DNA from: a virus
Length of the DNA stretch: 64,000 nucleotides
Strand: one strand, 5' to 3'
IMG/VR virus record: IMGVR_UViG_3300032242_001941
Coordinates: 47,612 to 111,611 of that record
Below the pieces are notes generated by a model that saw only the letters and a program-made list of their open reading frames with translations, was not told the DNA's origin and made no database searches. Position numbers and translations under genes: made by a program. Within the stretch, counting starts at the first letter, position 1; each line of letters starts with the position of its first letter. Positions 35,264 to 43,924 of the stretch are shown here, one piece after another.

Positions 35264-35895
35264 AAGTTTGGACAAGCAAATACCGTAATCATTGGCTAAG
35301 CCCATATGTTCTCCTTAAAGCTGTATGCTTTTGGGAAAAAGACGAAGATCGCATCTACAATCTTAAAGAAGAAGCCAACAACCCCTACGTCAAGTGGGTT
35401 AACTTTTTAAATCCTATTTGTACAGCCTGGATGGCCGTTTTAGATTTTGTTCACCCACGCTGGACTTACGTGAAACTTGACTACTGGGATACCTGGAGTT
35501 TTGATCATACTCTAGCTGATATTATCCTTCCTGGGCTTCGACAACTCAAAGCAACCAAACAGGGTGCTCCACATACCGAGGATGACGATGTTCCAGAATA
35601 CCTGCGTAGTTACATGGCTCAGCCCAAAGAGAATGAATGGGACACAGACAGCCTACACTTCATGCGTTGGGATTGGATACTTGCCGAAATGATCTGGGCA
35701 TTCGAACAAAAGGTTGATGATGATGCCGATAGCCAGTTCTTTGATCACAGCGAAGTTGATCGTGGTGCAAAGCCATGGGATTCTGAAAGTTATAAAAAAG
35801 TCAAGTACGACAAAGAAGGGCATCAAAAGTGGCAGGATCGTAAAGCCAATGGATTTAGACTCTTTGGAAAATACTACGAAGCACTTTGGGACTAA
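35260..35895 (+). CDS. Conserved-type phage protein, 211 residues
   Basis: A Trp/Asp-rich protein with YVKLDYWDTWSFDHTLADII and LRQLKATKQGAPHTEDDDVP. I recognise this pattern from many T4-like phages; function unknown. The C-terminal third is basic and charged (WQDRKANGFRLFGKYYEALW). Confidence 0.75.
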   Translation: MKVWTSKYRNHWLSPYVLLKAVCFWEKDEDRIYNLKEEANNPYVKWVNFLNPICTAWMAVLDFVHPRWTYVKLDYWDTWSFDHTLADIILPGLRQLKATKQGAPHTEDDDVPEYLRSYMAQPKENEWDTDSLHFMRWDWILAEMIWAFEQKVDDDADSQFFDHSEVDRGAKPWDSESYKKVKYDKEGHQKWQDRKANGFRLFGKYYEALWD

Positions 35896-36171
35896 GTGAA
35901 ACAGCGGCCAGATGAATCTTATGAACAATGGGTCAAGCGTGTCGAACAATACGAGTTTGGCCGTGCGTTGATGGAGTTGGCCAACGGTGCAGACCCAGAA
36001 CAAGTATTAGCAGAAACCAGCAACCGCATGATTAAAAAGTTTCAACACCCAATTTTAGAAGCTATCAACGACATTCCGTCTGATTACAACAGCACAGAAA
36101 GTCAAGAAAATTATCGAACAAATTATCAAGACCGTTTTGGTCCAAAACCTGACCACGTAAAGGATGATTAA
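35896..36171 (+). CDS. Short helical phage protein, 91 residues
   Basis: GTG start at 35896, directly after the previous stop. EQWVKRVEQYEFGRALMELA and MIKKFQHPILEAIND suggest an all-helical protein. A faint resemblance to the GluTR dimer helix was seen but is not persuasive. Stop overlaps next ATG. Confidence 0.62.
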   Translation: MKQRPDESYEQWVKRVEQYEFGRALMELANGADPEQVLAETSNRMIKKFQHPILEAINDIPSDYNSTESQENYRTNYQDRFGPKPDHVKDD

Positions 36172-36704
36172 TGGGTCTAACTTTGCCACCCGACGATCCA
36201 CACAATCCTAAAACCAAAAAGAAGAGTAATCTTGCAGACGGTCGCTCCAGCTACGATTCTACTTCAACAGGCGAGCTGATACAGTTCTTTAATAAGAATG
36301 TAACTCCTTACCCTACCGAAGTCGGTGGGCCAGCATTTGACCTTATTCCTGTTGAAAAGCAAAAAGACATCATGGTCAATGTGGCCCGTATGCATGCCAA
36401 ACAGGAGTACAACCGAATTATGGAGTTGGTAGCGGTCCTACAGCGTCAAGCCGATGAAGTTCGACAAAGATTGGATATTACTGACCTAGTCCATGCAGCC
36501 AAGTATAGCTTCCAAATTTATCACGGTCAATGCTATTGGTTGGCCTTTGATCGTGCCCGTGGAGGAACCTTGCTGACTCAAACCGGTCCACACGAATGGT
36601 CTACCGAAAAACCAGACCATTATGAGTATGTTTGTAGGGTAAAATGGTTGGGTGATTACACCTGGATTGAAGTTGACCTAAATGGCGAAAGTGTGTTAAA
36701 ATAG
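36171..36704 (+). CDS. DUF2452-like protein
   Basis: The 177-residue protein fits the DUF2452 pattern: TPYPTEVGGPAFDLIPVEK, a long helix region with RIMELVAVLQRQADEVRQRL, then FQIYHGQCYWLAFD and GPHEWSTEKP. The family occurs in phages and bacteria with unknown function. Confidence 0.72.
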   Translation: MGLTLPPDDPHNPKTKKKSNLADGRSSYDSTSTGELIQFFNKNVTPYPTEVGGPAFDLIPVEKQKDIMVNVARMHAKQEYNRIMELVAVLQRQADEVRQRLDITDLVHAAKYSFQIYHGQCYWLAFDRARGGTLLTQTGPHEWSTEKPDHYEYVCRVKWLGDYTWIEVDLNGESVLK

Positions 36705-36707
36705 TAT

Positions 36708-36959
36708 ATGACAGGACACAACGCATTTGAACAACTTGTAGCCTTTGCCGATAAAGATGGTAAAGTTCATGAACCCGTTACTCGAGAAGCATTTGAGCAG
36801 TGGAAACAGGATTTTACTTTTGAAGCCTTGCAAGGGCAACGATATGGGCAAAGTTTCTGTAACAGGTTTGGTATTTCTGATAACCTGTTGTATTATACCC
36901 AGTGGCCTGCTGATCAGGTCAATGACTATATTGTGAGATACTATCTTGTCAATCAGTAA
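36708..36959 (+). CDS. Hypothetical protein, 83 residues
   Basis: MTGHNAFEQLVAFADKDGKV, with RYGQSFCNRFGISDNLLYY near the middle. Likely conserved in related phages. Overlaps the radical SAM start by 14 bases. Confidence 0.65.
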   Translation: MTGHNAFEQLVAFADKDGKVHEPVTREAFEQWKQDFTFEALQGQRYGQSFCNRFGISDNLLYYTQWPADQVNDYIVRYYLVNQ

Positions 36960-37575
36960 AATTGTTCGGGTTGAGCCAACAACTCCTATGGTTGCGTTAA
37001 CGTGGATGATTGGTGCCAGATGCAATTATGATTGTATGTACTGTCCTACAGATCTGCATGATACAACCAGCAGTCATCCAGATCTTGAACAGTTGAAAAC
37101 AGTTTGGGATTCGTTTTATCAAAAAACTCAGCATATCAATCTGCCTTACAAGATCAGCTTTACTGGCGGAGAAGTCACTGCCAACCGGAGTTTTTTACCA
37201 TTGGTTGAACACTTAAGGTCGGGCGCATTCAACATAGGGCAACTGTTGGTCACTACCAATGGCAGTGCCAGTGTCAACTACTATACACGGTTGTCAGGTC
37301 TAGTGGATGCTATCAGTTTTAGTACTCACAGCGAGTTTATCAATGAGCAAGAATTTTTTAACAAGACGCAAGTAATCAACAATCTAATGATAAGGCCTGC
37401 TAAGAGTTTTCATCTCAACATTATGAATGAATTTTGGAATCAAGATCGTATAGCACTATATCAGGCCTGGTGTTTACAGCACAGTATCAGCCACAGCATA
37501 AATCAAATTGATTATAACGCACAAACACGATCTGAACCAATTTTGCAAGGAGTCTATAATCTTGAGCCAGTTTGA
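36946..37575 (+). CDS. Radical SAM domain protein, core half (second of three)
   Basis: 209 residues. The Fe-S motif CNYDCMYC (C-x3-C-x2-C) lies near residue 26 and ISFTGGEVT near 69. The start is a TTG at 36946 or the ATG 42 bases on. The frame ends just where an auxiliary cluster domain would begin, and the next gene (37562-37885), in another frame, encodes such a Cys-rich domain. A split gene, a frameshift or an assembly error are all possible. Confidence 0.78.
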   Translation: MSISKIVRVEPTTPMVALTWMIGARCNYDCMYCPTDLHDTTSSHPDLEQLKTVWDSFYQKTQHINLPYKISFTGGEVTANRSFLPLVEHLRSGAFNIGQLLVTTNGSASVNYYTRLSGLVDAISFSTHSEFINEQEFFNKTQVINNLMIRPAKSFHLNIMNEFWNQDRIALYQAWCLQHSISHSINQIDYNAQTRSEPILQGVYNLEPV

Positions 37576-37885
37576 AAATCACTTCAATTATAACTGTACA
37601 ATCACCACTGATTCAGGAGAACAGTATCAGGTCTATGCCAATTGGTTGCACAACGAGCACTTAGATCAGTTTATAGGCTGGCACTGTGAAGCAGGACACA
37701 CTAGATTTTACATAGATAAAAACTTTGATATCTGGGATGGCGAGTGTAAGAACGCCCATCTAGGAAATGCATTAACAGAGTGGAGCATCAACACAGATAC
37801 TATCTGCGGCCAAAGTACTTGTACTGGATGTACCGACGACTTGATTGCGGCCAAACATGCTGTCTTTTTTCAAACTAAAATTTAA
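37562..37885 (+). CDS. Cys-rich SPASM/twitch-like domain protein
   Basis: About 107 residues from TTG 37562, which has AAGGAG nine bases upstream. HCEAGHTRFYIDKNFDIWDG, CKNAHLGN and CGQSTCTGCTDDLIAAK match the auxiliary Fe-S domain found at the C-terminus of twitch/SPASM radical SAM enzymes. It overlaps the radical SAM core gene by 14 bases in a different frame. Confidence 0.65.
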   Translation: MSQFENHFNYNCTITTDSGEQYQVYANWLHNEHLDQFIGWHCEAGHTRFYIDKNFDIWDGECKNAHLGNALTEWSINTDTICGQSTCTGCTDDLIAAKHAVFFQTKI

Positions 37886-37894
37886 GGAAACAAA

Positions 37895-38302
37895 TTGTTA
37901 GAAAAAAATTTATATTTTGCCTATGGTGCAAACATGCACCCCGAATCCATGCAGTGGCGTTGTCCCAAGGCCATGGCCCATCAAGCATTTATACTCCGTG
38001 ATTGGGAATTAAAGTTCTACAGTCATGCCACTATCGAACATCGTCTGGATGCAACCGTAGCCGGCGTGCTTTGGGAGATTACCAAGGCATGCGAACAAAG
38101 TTTAGACGCATTTGAAGGTTACCCAAGTTATTATACCAAACGTACTTGGATACAGGACAATACTCAGTTTTTCTTTTATGAGATGACAAGTCCCAAATCA
38201 GGAAAACCAAGTGAGGGCTATGTGCTAGACATTGCAGAAAGTTATGCGTTCTGGCAACTACCACAAAATTTATTAAACGAATCCCTACATGACACTGCGT
38301 AA
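37895..38302 (+). CDS. Gamma-glutamylcyclotransferase-like protein
   Basis: 135 residues with LYFAYGANMHPESM and RCPKA at the N-terminus, VAGVLWEI, and LDAFEGYPSYYTK, where Glu is the catalytic residue of the GGCT/AIG2 fold. The enzyme family releases 5-oxoproline from gamma-glutamyl amines or glutathione. TTG start at 37895 with AAGGAA eight bases before. Confidence 0.85.
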   Translation: MLEKNLYFAYGANMHPESMQWRCPKAMAHQAFILRDWELKFYSHATIEHRLDATVAGVLWEITKACEQSLDAFEGYPSYYTKRTWIQDNTQFFFYEMTSPKSGKPSEGYVLDIAESYAFWQLPQNLLNESLHDTA

Positions 38303-38558
38303 AGTAAGATCAATCCCTAATCCTTTATTAAAAAGTCCCATGACCTATATGCGGGACCGAGATAGTTTTAATCATGCCCAGGAAATTACCAAAGAATATG
38401 GGGTGCTTGAACATGTGCTAGATTGGTGTAAAGAAGAACTAACCGCAGACTGGAGATGGCAACTCCAAGAAGTTAGCAGTGAACACAAACCAGGGCGTTA
38501 CTGTTTTTTCTTTGACAGTGAGCGTGATTACCTAGCATTTATAATGAAATGGTTATGA
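38289..38558 (+). CDS. Short phage protein, 89 residues
   Basis: Overlaps the previous gene by 14 bases. It has LLKSPMTYMRDRDSFNHAQE and the end YCFFFDSERDYLAFIMKWL, similar in layout to the end of the 15491 gene. Function unknown. Confidence 0.62.
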   Translation: MTLRKVRSIPNPLLKSPMTYMRDRDSFNHAQEITKEYGVLEHVLDWCKEELTADWRWQLQEVSSEHKPGRYCFFFDSERDYLAFIMKWL

Positions 38559-38559
38559 T

Positions 38560-39309
38560 ATGTCAGTAGATAATTTTTTAGTTTTAGACAGCGTGTATGG
38601 CAAGTTTATCGTGCCTAGAACTTGTTTGTTTCAGGCTGAGGCCCTGGTCAAAACAGGCCGTACACATATCGAGGATGAACTACGCAATATTTTTGCTATT
38701 GTGGAGACTCTTCCCACTGATGCCATTATTGTTGACGGTGGTACAAATGCTGGATTCTTTACCATCCCAGTGGCCTATGTTACTCGGCATTTCGATACTA
38801 GGATTATAGCCTTTGAACCACAACGTCAACTATTTCAAGCTGTAGGTGGAAGTCTAGCACTCAATGGATATCGTAATGTTTTCCTACACAATTGCGGATT
38901 GGGCAGTGAACCCGGTATTGCTCAACTACCTGCGATTGATTATGGTGTAGTTCAAGACTTTGGCACAGTACAACTTAGTGATGACGCTACTGTAGAAGAA
39001 GATGGCTGGATGAATGATCGTGTGGTAGACATTACCAGCATCGATACTATGGCGCTACCTAGACTTGATTTCTTTAAGTTAGACGTAGAAGGGTATGAAG
39101 TTCCTGCGCTAACCGGCGCACTTAAGACTATTCAACAACATCGTCCTTGGATCTGGGTTGAATACTTTATTACCGGCGCCGATACTATCAAGCAAACATT
39201 GAGTAGTCTTGACGATTATGCTTTCTACATTGTTGATTACCAAAATATGCTGTGTGCTCCCCGTGAAAAACTAGCCAAAATCACCACTGTAGGGCTCAAA
39301 GAAGTCTAG
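38560..39309 (+). CDS. FkbM-family methyltransferase
   Basis: 249 residues with VDGGTNAGFFTIPVA (SAM-binding motif I) near residue 58, IIAFEPQRQLF and the FkbM signature FFKLDVEGYEVPALTGA near 172. FkbM enzymes often O-methylate sugars or lipids, consistent with surface modification. Ends just before the promoter at 39311. Confidence 0.87.
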   Translation: MSVDNFLVLDSVYGKFIVPRTCLFQAEALVKTGRTHIEDELRNIFAIVETLPTDAIIVDGGTNAGFFTIPVAYVTRHFDTRIIAFEPQRQLFQAVGGSLALNGYRNVFLHNCGLGSEPGIAQLPAIDYGVVQDFGTVQLSDDATVEEDGWMNDRVVDITSIDTMALPRLDFFKLDVEGYEVPALTGALKTIQQHRPWIWVEYFITGADTIKQTLSSLDDYAFYIVDYQNMLCAPREKLAKITTVGLKEV

Positions 39310-39310
39310 G

Positions 39311-39339
39311 TTGACCCAAAATTCCCATTTTGTTATAAT
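39311..39339 (+). promoter_or_regulatory. Early-type sigma-70 promoter
   Basis: TTGACC (39311-39316), 17 bases, TATAAT (39334-39339), then AGCTGTATAGT. A 13-base inverted repeat with two mismatches links the spacer (39317-39329) with the ribosome site (39355-39367). Confidence 0.85.
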
Positions 39340-39367
39340 AGCTGTATAGTAACTAATAGGAGTTTTG

Positions 39368-39895
39368 ATGACAAATCGTACACTGATCATTATTGGGTGC
39401 AGTTTGTTGGCCTTGTTGTTGGTACGTCAGGAGGTTCGTATGGACGTGCTTGAAGAAAAAATTGACGATATAATCCATGTTAAGGAACGAGTCAACTATA
39501 CCAAAAATGATGTGGAATGTTTAACTCGAAACATTTATTATGAAGCACGTGGTGAAGATCATCGTGGTCAAATGGCTGTAGCCCATGTCACTATCAATCG
39601 ACTGAAAACTGGCTATTGGGGCAATACAATTTGTAAGGTAGTTTATGCTAAGAAACAATTTTCGTGGACATTGGCAAAGAAATTACCCAGACCCGATTCA
39701 AAGGTATGGGCCGACTCAGAAGAAGTGGCTCGCAAAGTTTTAGCCGGGTATCGTATTCGTGGGTTGACAAGAAGTTTGTACTATCATGCCACCTACATCA
39801 AAGATCCAAAGTGGGCTGACTCACGTCATGAAGCAGGACAAATTGGTAATCATGTTTTTTACAATCGGGCTCGCGGTAGCTGGCTTGAAATTTAA
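39368..39895 (+). CDS. SleB-type cell-wall hydrolase
   Basis: 175 residues. An N-terminal membrane anchor (about residues 5-20) is followed by a Hydrolase_2 domain: CLTRNIYYEARGED with the catalytic Glu, MAVAHVTINRLK, QFSWT and LYYHATYIKDPKW. It is probably a peptidoglycan lytic transglycosylase or amidase acting in lysis or entry. A second member with a cleavable signal is at 51607-52266. Confidence 0.85.
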   Translation: MTNRTLIIIGCSLLALLLVRQEVRMDVLEEKIDDIIHVKERVNYTKNDVECLTRNIYYEARGEDHRGQMAVAHVTINRLKTGYWGNTICKVVYAKKQFSWTLAKKLPRPDSKVWADSEEVARKVLAGYRIRGLTRSLYYHATYIKDPKWADSRHEAGQIGNHVFYNRARGSWLEI

Positions 39896-39906
39896 GGAGA
39901 AGCACT

Positions 39907-40260
39907 ATGAAATCATATCGTTTTTATGAGGATGAAATGGAAATTTTAGGCAACCGTCTTGACCATGCTCGCGAAAGAGCTGCCAAGTCAACCAGTGCCT
40001 GGGCAAGAAATTACTGGCAAAATAATGTAGAACGATTGTTGTTTCAGTGGCAACAGTTACCCATACTCCATGATGGAGACGCCATGGTCACAATTATTCC
40101 TCGCTGGGCAGTAGACTTTGATTTTTACGAAAAAGCACAAGAAGGCGGCCTGTATAACGGTATTAGTGATCGCGCTTACAATGCAGTATTTCGTAACAAT
40201 GTAAATCTCGATGCAAGTTGGGAGGCTCATAGAGCACAACGATTAGCAAAGGCACAATAA
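39907..40260 (+). CDS. Hypothetical protein, 117 residues
   Basis: AAGGAG upstream. A helical first half rich in Arg/Glu/Trp (LDHARERAAKSTSAWARNYW) and a second half with VTIIPRWAVDFDFYEK. Unknown family. Confidence 0.62.
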   Translation: MKSYRFYEDEMEILGNRLDHARERAAKSTSAWARNYWQNNVERLLFQWQQLPILHDGDAMVTIIPRWAVDFDFYEKAQEGGLYNGISDRAYNAVFRNNVNLDASWEAHRAQRLAKAQ

Positions 40261-40261
40261 C

Positions 40262-40432
40262 ATGACCATGGCAACACGATTTACATCTGCAGATGGCAAG
40301 ATTTTTACGGTAGAAGAAGTTAAACAAGTTGACAAAGAATTATGGGTCTACTATAATAATATTGAAACAGGTGACAAGTATTCCTGTTTATTAGATGCAT
40401 TTAGTCAACGATTTCAACCTTTGGAGCAATAA
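40262..40432 (+). CDS. 56-residue hypothetical protein
   Basis: ATG 40262, two bases after the previous stop. MTMATRFTSADGKIFTVEEV and ELWVYYNNIETGDKYSC suggest a small beta protein. Stop overlaps next ATG. Short, but tightly packed and protein-like. Confidence 0.6.
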   Translation: MTMATRFTSADGKIFTVEEVKQVDKELWVYYNNIETGDKYSCLLDAFSQRFQPLEQ

Positions 40433-40623
40433 TGACAGAAGACCGTTTATTAGTAGCAGAAGCAGTAATGGCAGGCCAGATTCCAGAATCTCACCTCACG
40501 CAGGCTGAAATTGACGAGTTGTTTGAAATTGCCTGCGATGCTGCAACAGACAAGTTAATGTATGAAGCCGAACAGCGTGGGTGCAGTGTATTCGATGGCG
40601 TTGTCGGGGATACTCTCCAATAA
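40432..40623 (+). CDS. 63-residue hypothetical protein
   Basis: Acidic helical protein (MTEDRLLVAEAVMAGQIPES, IDELFEIACDAATDKL). No recognised domain. Confidence 0.6.
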   Translation: MTEDRLLVAEAVMAGQIPESHLTQAEIDELFEIACDAATDKLMYEAEQRGCSVFDGVVGDTLQ

Positions 40624-40628
40624 ATTAT

Positions 40629-41225
40629 ATGTTTATTTCAACAAAACCTGGCACCTATAACGAAGATAGAAAAGCCGAAATTAAAAATCACAACTTACCT
40701 ATTTTACAATATATGTATATGGGCAATCGCAATACTCCATTGGAATGTCTTATTACAAAAACTCCTGGGTTCGTAGTAGTAGACGATTTTGTGACCGGGC
40801 GGCAGAAAATAAGATTTAGATTGGATTTTAACCATATTAGACAGCGTTCTAGCCAAAATAGACATGCAGGTCACTCCGTTGATAAAGGCTCAAGAGTTCC
40901 AAGCGGAATTTTTAGAGAAACTAGATTTGATAATGATTTAAGATATCTTTTTGAATTTATGTCCATTATGCCAATCTCCACCGAGTATCATAGTTATATC
41001 AGTCAAGACAGCGCCAAGGGAGACATTACCTTAAAGAATTTTAAAAAAGAACATTGGCCTTGGGTATTACAGTCTAAAAAAAATTATAACGAGTTTTGTG
41101 GCACTTATGGGCTCAATGGCGTTACCTATGAAGAATTCATTGATCACCTGAGTCATATACATTATCCGTCTATAAATCAACGACTTGAATACGATTACTA
41201 TACAAGATCATTTAGTCTATCATGA
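40629..41225 (+). CDS. Hypothetical protein, 198 residues
   Basis: ATG 40629 is preferred over the in-frame codon at 40581, which overlaps the previous gene. The protein has ECLITKTPGFVVVDDFVTG and a basic segment FRLDFNHIRQRSSQNRHAGH. No family recognised. The stop overlaps the next start (ATGA). Confidence 0.62.
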   Translation: MFISTKPGTYNEDRKAEIKNHNLPILQYMYMGNRNTPLECLITKTPGFVVVDDFVTGRQKIRFRLDFNHIRQRSSQNRHAGHSVDKGSRVPSGIFRETRFDNDLRYLFEFMSIMPISTEYHSYISQDSAKGDITLKNFKKEHWPWVLQSKKNYNEFCGTYGLNGVTYEEFIDHLSHIHYPSINQRLEYDYYTRSFSLS

Positions 41226-41776
41226 ATCAGTTAAAACTATTGGTAGAATCATATCAGCCTACAACTTATAAACGAGTAAAACGCAGTGAGCAAACACATC
41301 TGGAAAGTGCTGAGCTTACAAAAAAAGAAATTGCTAGGCTGTTAAATTTATATCAAGACCAACAAACACTCCAAGAAAAACGCCTGGTTAGAGATGCCAT
41401 TGATCATTGGTTGCGTAGATATCATGGCTATGTAATTGAAGGCGGCATTGGCAGTCATTATGTTGAAGTAGGTGTAGATCTCAGAGCTTGTATTTTTGAA
41501 CACATTGTTCCGGCTCGTGACGCCCTGGATATGTTGTTACAAGGAATCATGACTGTTGATCAAGCTATGAATATTCCCACTTGTCTAATCAGCAAAGACA
41601 ACGATCAGGTCCTGCGTGAATCAGGCCTAGTGCAGTCCAGTCCCGACTACTGGTTATTTTTTCAACGCTATGCGGTATTAGATTCTCAATTTGCCACCCA
41701 TGATGGTAACATAATAGATACAGATACTTGGACTTTGCAAAATCATTACAATTACTTTGAACATTCGGTCATGTAA
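41222..41776 (+). CDS. Hypothetical protein, 184 residues
   Basis: Largely helical; LVRDAIDHWLRRYHGYVIEG and the C-terminal DYWLFFQRYAVLDS stand out. It directly precedes a DNA methyltransferase, overlapping by one base, and may be its partner; this is position only. Confidence 0.6.
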   Translation: MNQLKLLVESYQPTTYKRVKRSEQTHLESAELTKKEIARLLNLYQDQQTLQEKRLVRDAIDHWLRRYHGYVIEGGIGSHYVEVGVDLRACIFEHIVPARDALDMLLQGIMTVDQAMNIPTCLISKDNDQVLRESGLVQSSPDYWLFFQRYAVLDSQFATHDGNIIDTDTWTLQNHYNYFEHSVM

Positions 41777-42927
41777 TGTTAGAACAGTATTATCAACAAC
41801 TGTGTAACAACTGGGGTTATACCCCTACTGCTGATGTATGTACAGGCTACGAATCAGTATTGCCCGAACTTCGAGCACTGGGCAAAGATGCATGGAATCG
41901 AGCTGATGATGCAGGTAAAGAAGCTATTCAGCAAGAAGTATTTGATATCTACCGTAGCGTAGGTATTGTTCCTATTACCTATTATAGTTTAGATGGATGC
42001 CGTGCTCAGGTTAATGAACTAGCAACAAAAACAAAATCAGTTAAAAACAGTCAACTTGGTGTAGGCAACAATGAAGGACTAGCATTTGGTCGCTTTTGGT
42101 TTCCGGGAATAATGGAGGCCAAGTGGAACGACAATGCAACTGTAAGTATAAAAGCACGTTTCAATCATGATAATAAACTAAAACGTGCCATCAAGTTGGC
42201 TTATGTACACAGAGATGAAGGTGATGATACCGTTATCCCAAAAAACATTCGTAGAGCATTAGAACTGGTCAATGGCGGTACTATACAAAACTTCAAACCT
42301 ATGAACGCTAGAGCTGTATGGGAACATATCTGTCCTGTGTTCCGTGGCAGTGTGCTAGACTTTAGTTCAGGATATGGTGGCCGTATGCTTGGCGCAATGA
42401 CAAGTAATATGCAATACCATTATACAGGTTTAGATCCTAATACAAAAACATTTCAAGGACTAGAAGCCTTAGGAGAATTAATACAATCAGAAAGACCCTG
42501 GAGTGGATTTAGTATAAATTGTGTTCCTAGCGAGGAGTTTGAGCCTATTCCTAGATTTTACGATGCGGCGTTTTCTAGTCCTCCTTACTTTAATCTTGAA
42601 ACTTATACAGATGAACCTACACAGTGCATGAACCGTTATCGAGAACTATCTGCATGGTTTGATGGCTATGTTGTGCCAACACTTGAAATGGTACACCGGA
42701 GCCTGGCCGACGATGGAATTTATGCTGTAAACATTGCCGACTATAAAAACGGTAAAGAACAATTTCAAATTGTAGAGCCATGGAAAGAGCTGTCCAAAAA
42801 AATAGGGTTCAAGCACGTTGAAACAGTGGACATGCTATTAAATGTCAGACCTGGAGTTGGAAACGGTAAACTTGAAAAAGCCTATAAGTCAGAAGGCATT
42901 TATATTTTCCAAAAAATGTCAACTTAA
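41776..42927 (+). CDS. DNA methyltransferase, SPPY type
   Basis: 383 residues. A SAM-binding motif I VLDFSSGYGGRMLGAM lies near residue 195, and the catalytic motif IV is FSSPPYFNLE near 272. SPPY is typical of amino-methyltransferases making N4-methylcytosine or N6-methyladenine. About 190 N-terminal residues are of unknown type and may give target recognition. It could protect phage DNA from host restriction. Confidence 0.8.
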   Translation: MLEQYYQQLCNNWGYTPTADVCTGYESVLPELRALGKDAWNRADDAGKEAIQQEVFDIYRSVGIVPITYYSLDGCRAQVNELATKTKSVKNSQLGVGNNEGLAFGRFWFPGIMEAKWNDNATVSIKARFNHDNKLKRAIKLAYVHRDEGDDTVIPKNIRRALELVNGGTIQNFKPMNARAVWEHICPVFRGSVLDFSSGYGGRMLGAMTSNMQYHYTGLDPNTKTFQGLEALGELIQSERPWSGFSINCVPSEEFEPIPRFYDAAFSSPPYFNLETYTDEPTQCMNRYRELSAWFDGYVVPTLEMVHRSLADDGIYAVNIADYKNGKEQFQIVEPWKELSKKIGFKHVETVDMLLNVRPGVGNGKLEKAYKSEGIYIFQKMST

Positions 42928-42934
42928 TATTGAC

Positions 42935-42961
42935 CCTAGGCGTTAATATAGTATGCCTAGG
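42935..42961 (+). promoter_or_regulatory. Inverted repeat over the leader of a secreted protein
   Basis: CCTAGGC/GCCTAGG (seven perfect pairs, 13-base loop). The right arm overlaps the AGGAG site at 42959-42963. A TTGACC at 42930 and a TATAGT at 42947 are too close together for a standard promoter, so transcription here is uncertain. Confidence 0.5.
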
Positions 42962-42973
42962 AGAAACTTATGT

Positions 42974-43357
42974 ATGCACACCCTGTTACCAGCATTACTA
43001 CTCGCAACTTTGGTTCAGACAAGCCAAGCAAGCTCACCCAACTTGGTCTCTTACTCGGACCACAGTCCTTACGAATGGGTTGTCCCAACTGTGACAGCCG
43101 AAGGTCGGGTCCGTGTCATCATCACAAAAACGAAAGTACGACTACACCTAGCTAAAACGCAACGACCTGTAATTAAATTATCAGTTGATGATGACGACAG
43201 TGATTACTATGACGAACTACCCGAGCTGCAAATTGGGTATCGTCGCCCAGAGTTGGTCAATCAAAGTGCAGATGTAGATTTACCAGACGAAATAAAACTT
43301 AGGTTAGCTATAGCCAGATTAAAAGCACTGGAAGCATACAACAAAAAATGGTCCTAG
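42974..43357 (+). CDS. Secreted protein of unknown function
   Basis: About 127 residues from ATG 42974, beginning with a signal peptide (MHTLLPALLLATLVQTSQAS). The mature part has VRVIITKTKVRLHLAKT, an acidic DDDDSDYYDE stretch and a C-terminal helix LRLAIARLKALEAYN. ATG 42953 in frame is an alternative. Function unknown. Confidence 0.6.
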   Translation: MHTLLPALLLATLVQTSQASSPNLVSYSDHSPYEWVVPTVTAEGRVRVIITKTKVRLHLAKTQRPVIKLSVDDDDSDYYDELPELQIGYRRPELVNQSADVDLPDEIKLRLAIARLKALEAYNKKWS

Positions 43358-43474
43358 ATTGTTATTAAAAAAATCAATAAGCGTTATTAAAATTATTATT
43401 GAAAAAATTAATAAAAACCGTTGATCTTATTGTTAAATACTATTACAATACTATTTTACTTTAAGGAGATGTCA

Positions 43475-43924
43475 ATGAGTATTACTATCAAAAATCTTGA
43501 ATCGGCATTGGCTGGTGAGTCACAAGCTCACATCAAGTATCGTTATTTCGCAAAGATTGCACGTGAAGAAGGCTACGAAGATGTTGCCCGTCATTTTGAG
43601 TACACAGCAGATCAAGAAATTCTACACGCATGGGGACATTTGGAATTGCTTATCGGCAAGCCTACAACCAAAGAGTGTTTGGAAAAAGCCATTGCAGGTG
43701 AAACTGAAGAGTTCACACACATGTATCCAACCATGCTTGCGGAAGCAGTCGAAGAAGGTAATCAACAGGCTGCTATCGAAGCCAAGCACCAGATTGCGGA
43801 ATCTAAAGAACATGCTGAACAATTTGCCGCAGTGTTGGCCAAAGCTGAAAAACGTTTTGCGGCACTACAACGAGTAGAGAAGCGTCATGCCGAATCATAT
43901 CAACGAGTCATGGAGGCACTATAA
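43475..43924 (+). CDS. Rubrerythrin-family diiron protein without rubredoxin domain
   Basis: 150 residues. GESQAHIKY, ADQEILHAWGH, AGETEEFTHMYPTM and EAKHQIAESKEHAEQF provide the Glu/His ligands of a rubrerythrin four-helix bundle that reduces peroxide. The usual C-terminal rubredoxin domain is absent but is encoded separately by the next, overlapping gene. ATG 43475 with AAGGAG six bases upstream is preferred over 43469 and 43421. The AT-rich interval 43358-43460 shows no gene. Confidence 0.9.
   Translation: MSITIKNLESALAGESQAHIKYRYFAKIAREEGYEDVARHFEYTADQEILHAWGHLELLIGKPTTKECLEKAIAGETEEFTHMYPTMLAEAVEEGNQQAAIEAKHQIAESKEHAEQFAAVLAKAEKRFAALQRVEKRHAESYQRVMEAL

Noticed and set aside
35896-36171. 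Resemblance to a glutamyl-tRNA reductase dimerisation helix
   Set aside because: Only a short KFQHPIL-type stretch is shared; the rest does not fit, so it is left as hypothetical.
43358-43460. AT-rich repeated TTATTAAAA and ATTAATAAAA segments as a possible origin
   Set aside because: Repeats are loose and short, with no iteron pattern; ordinary AT-rich spacer is enough to explain them.
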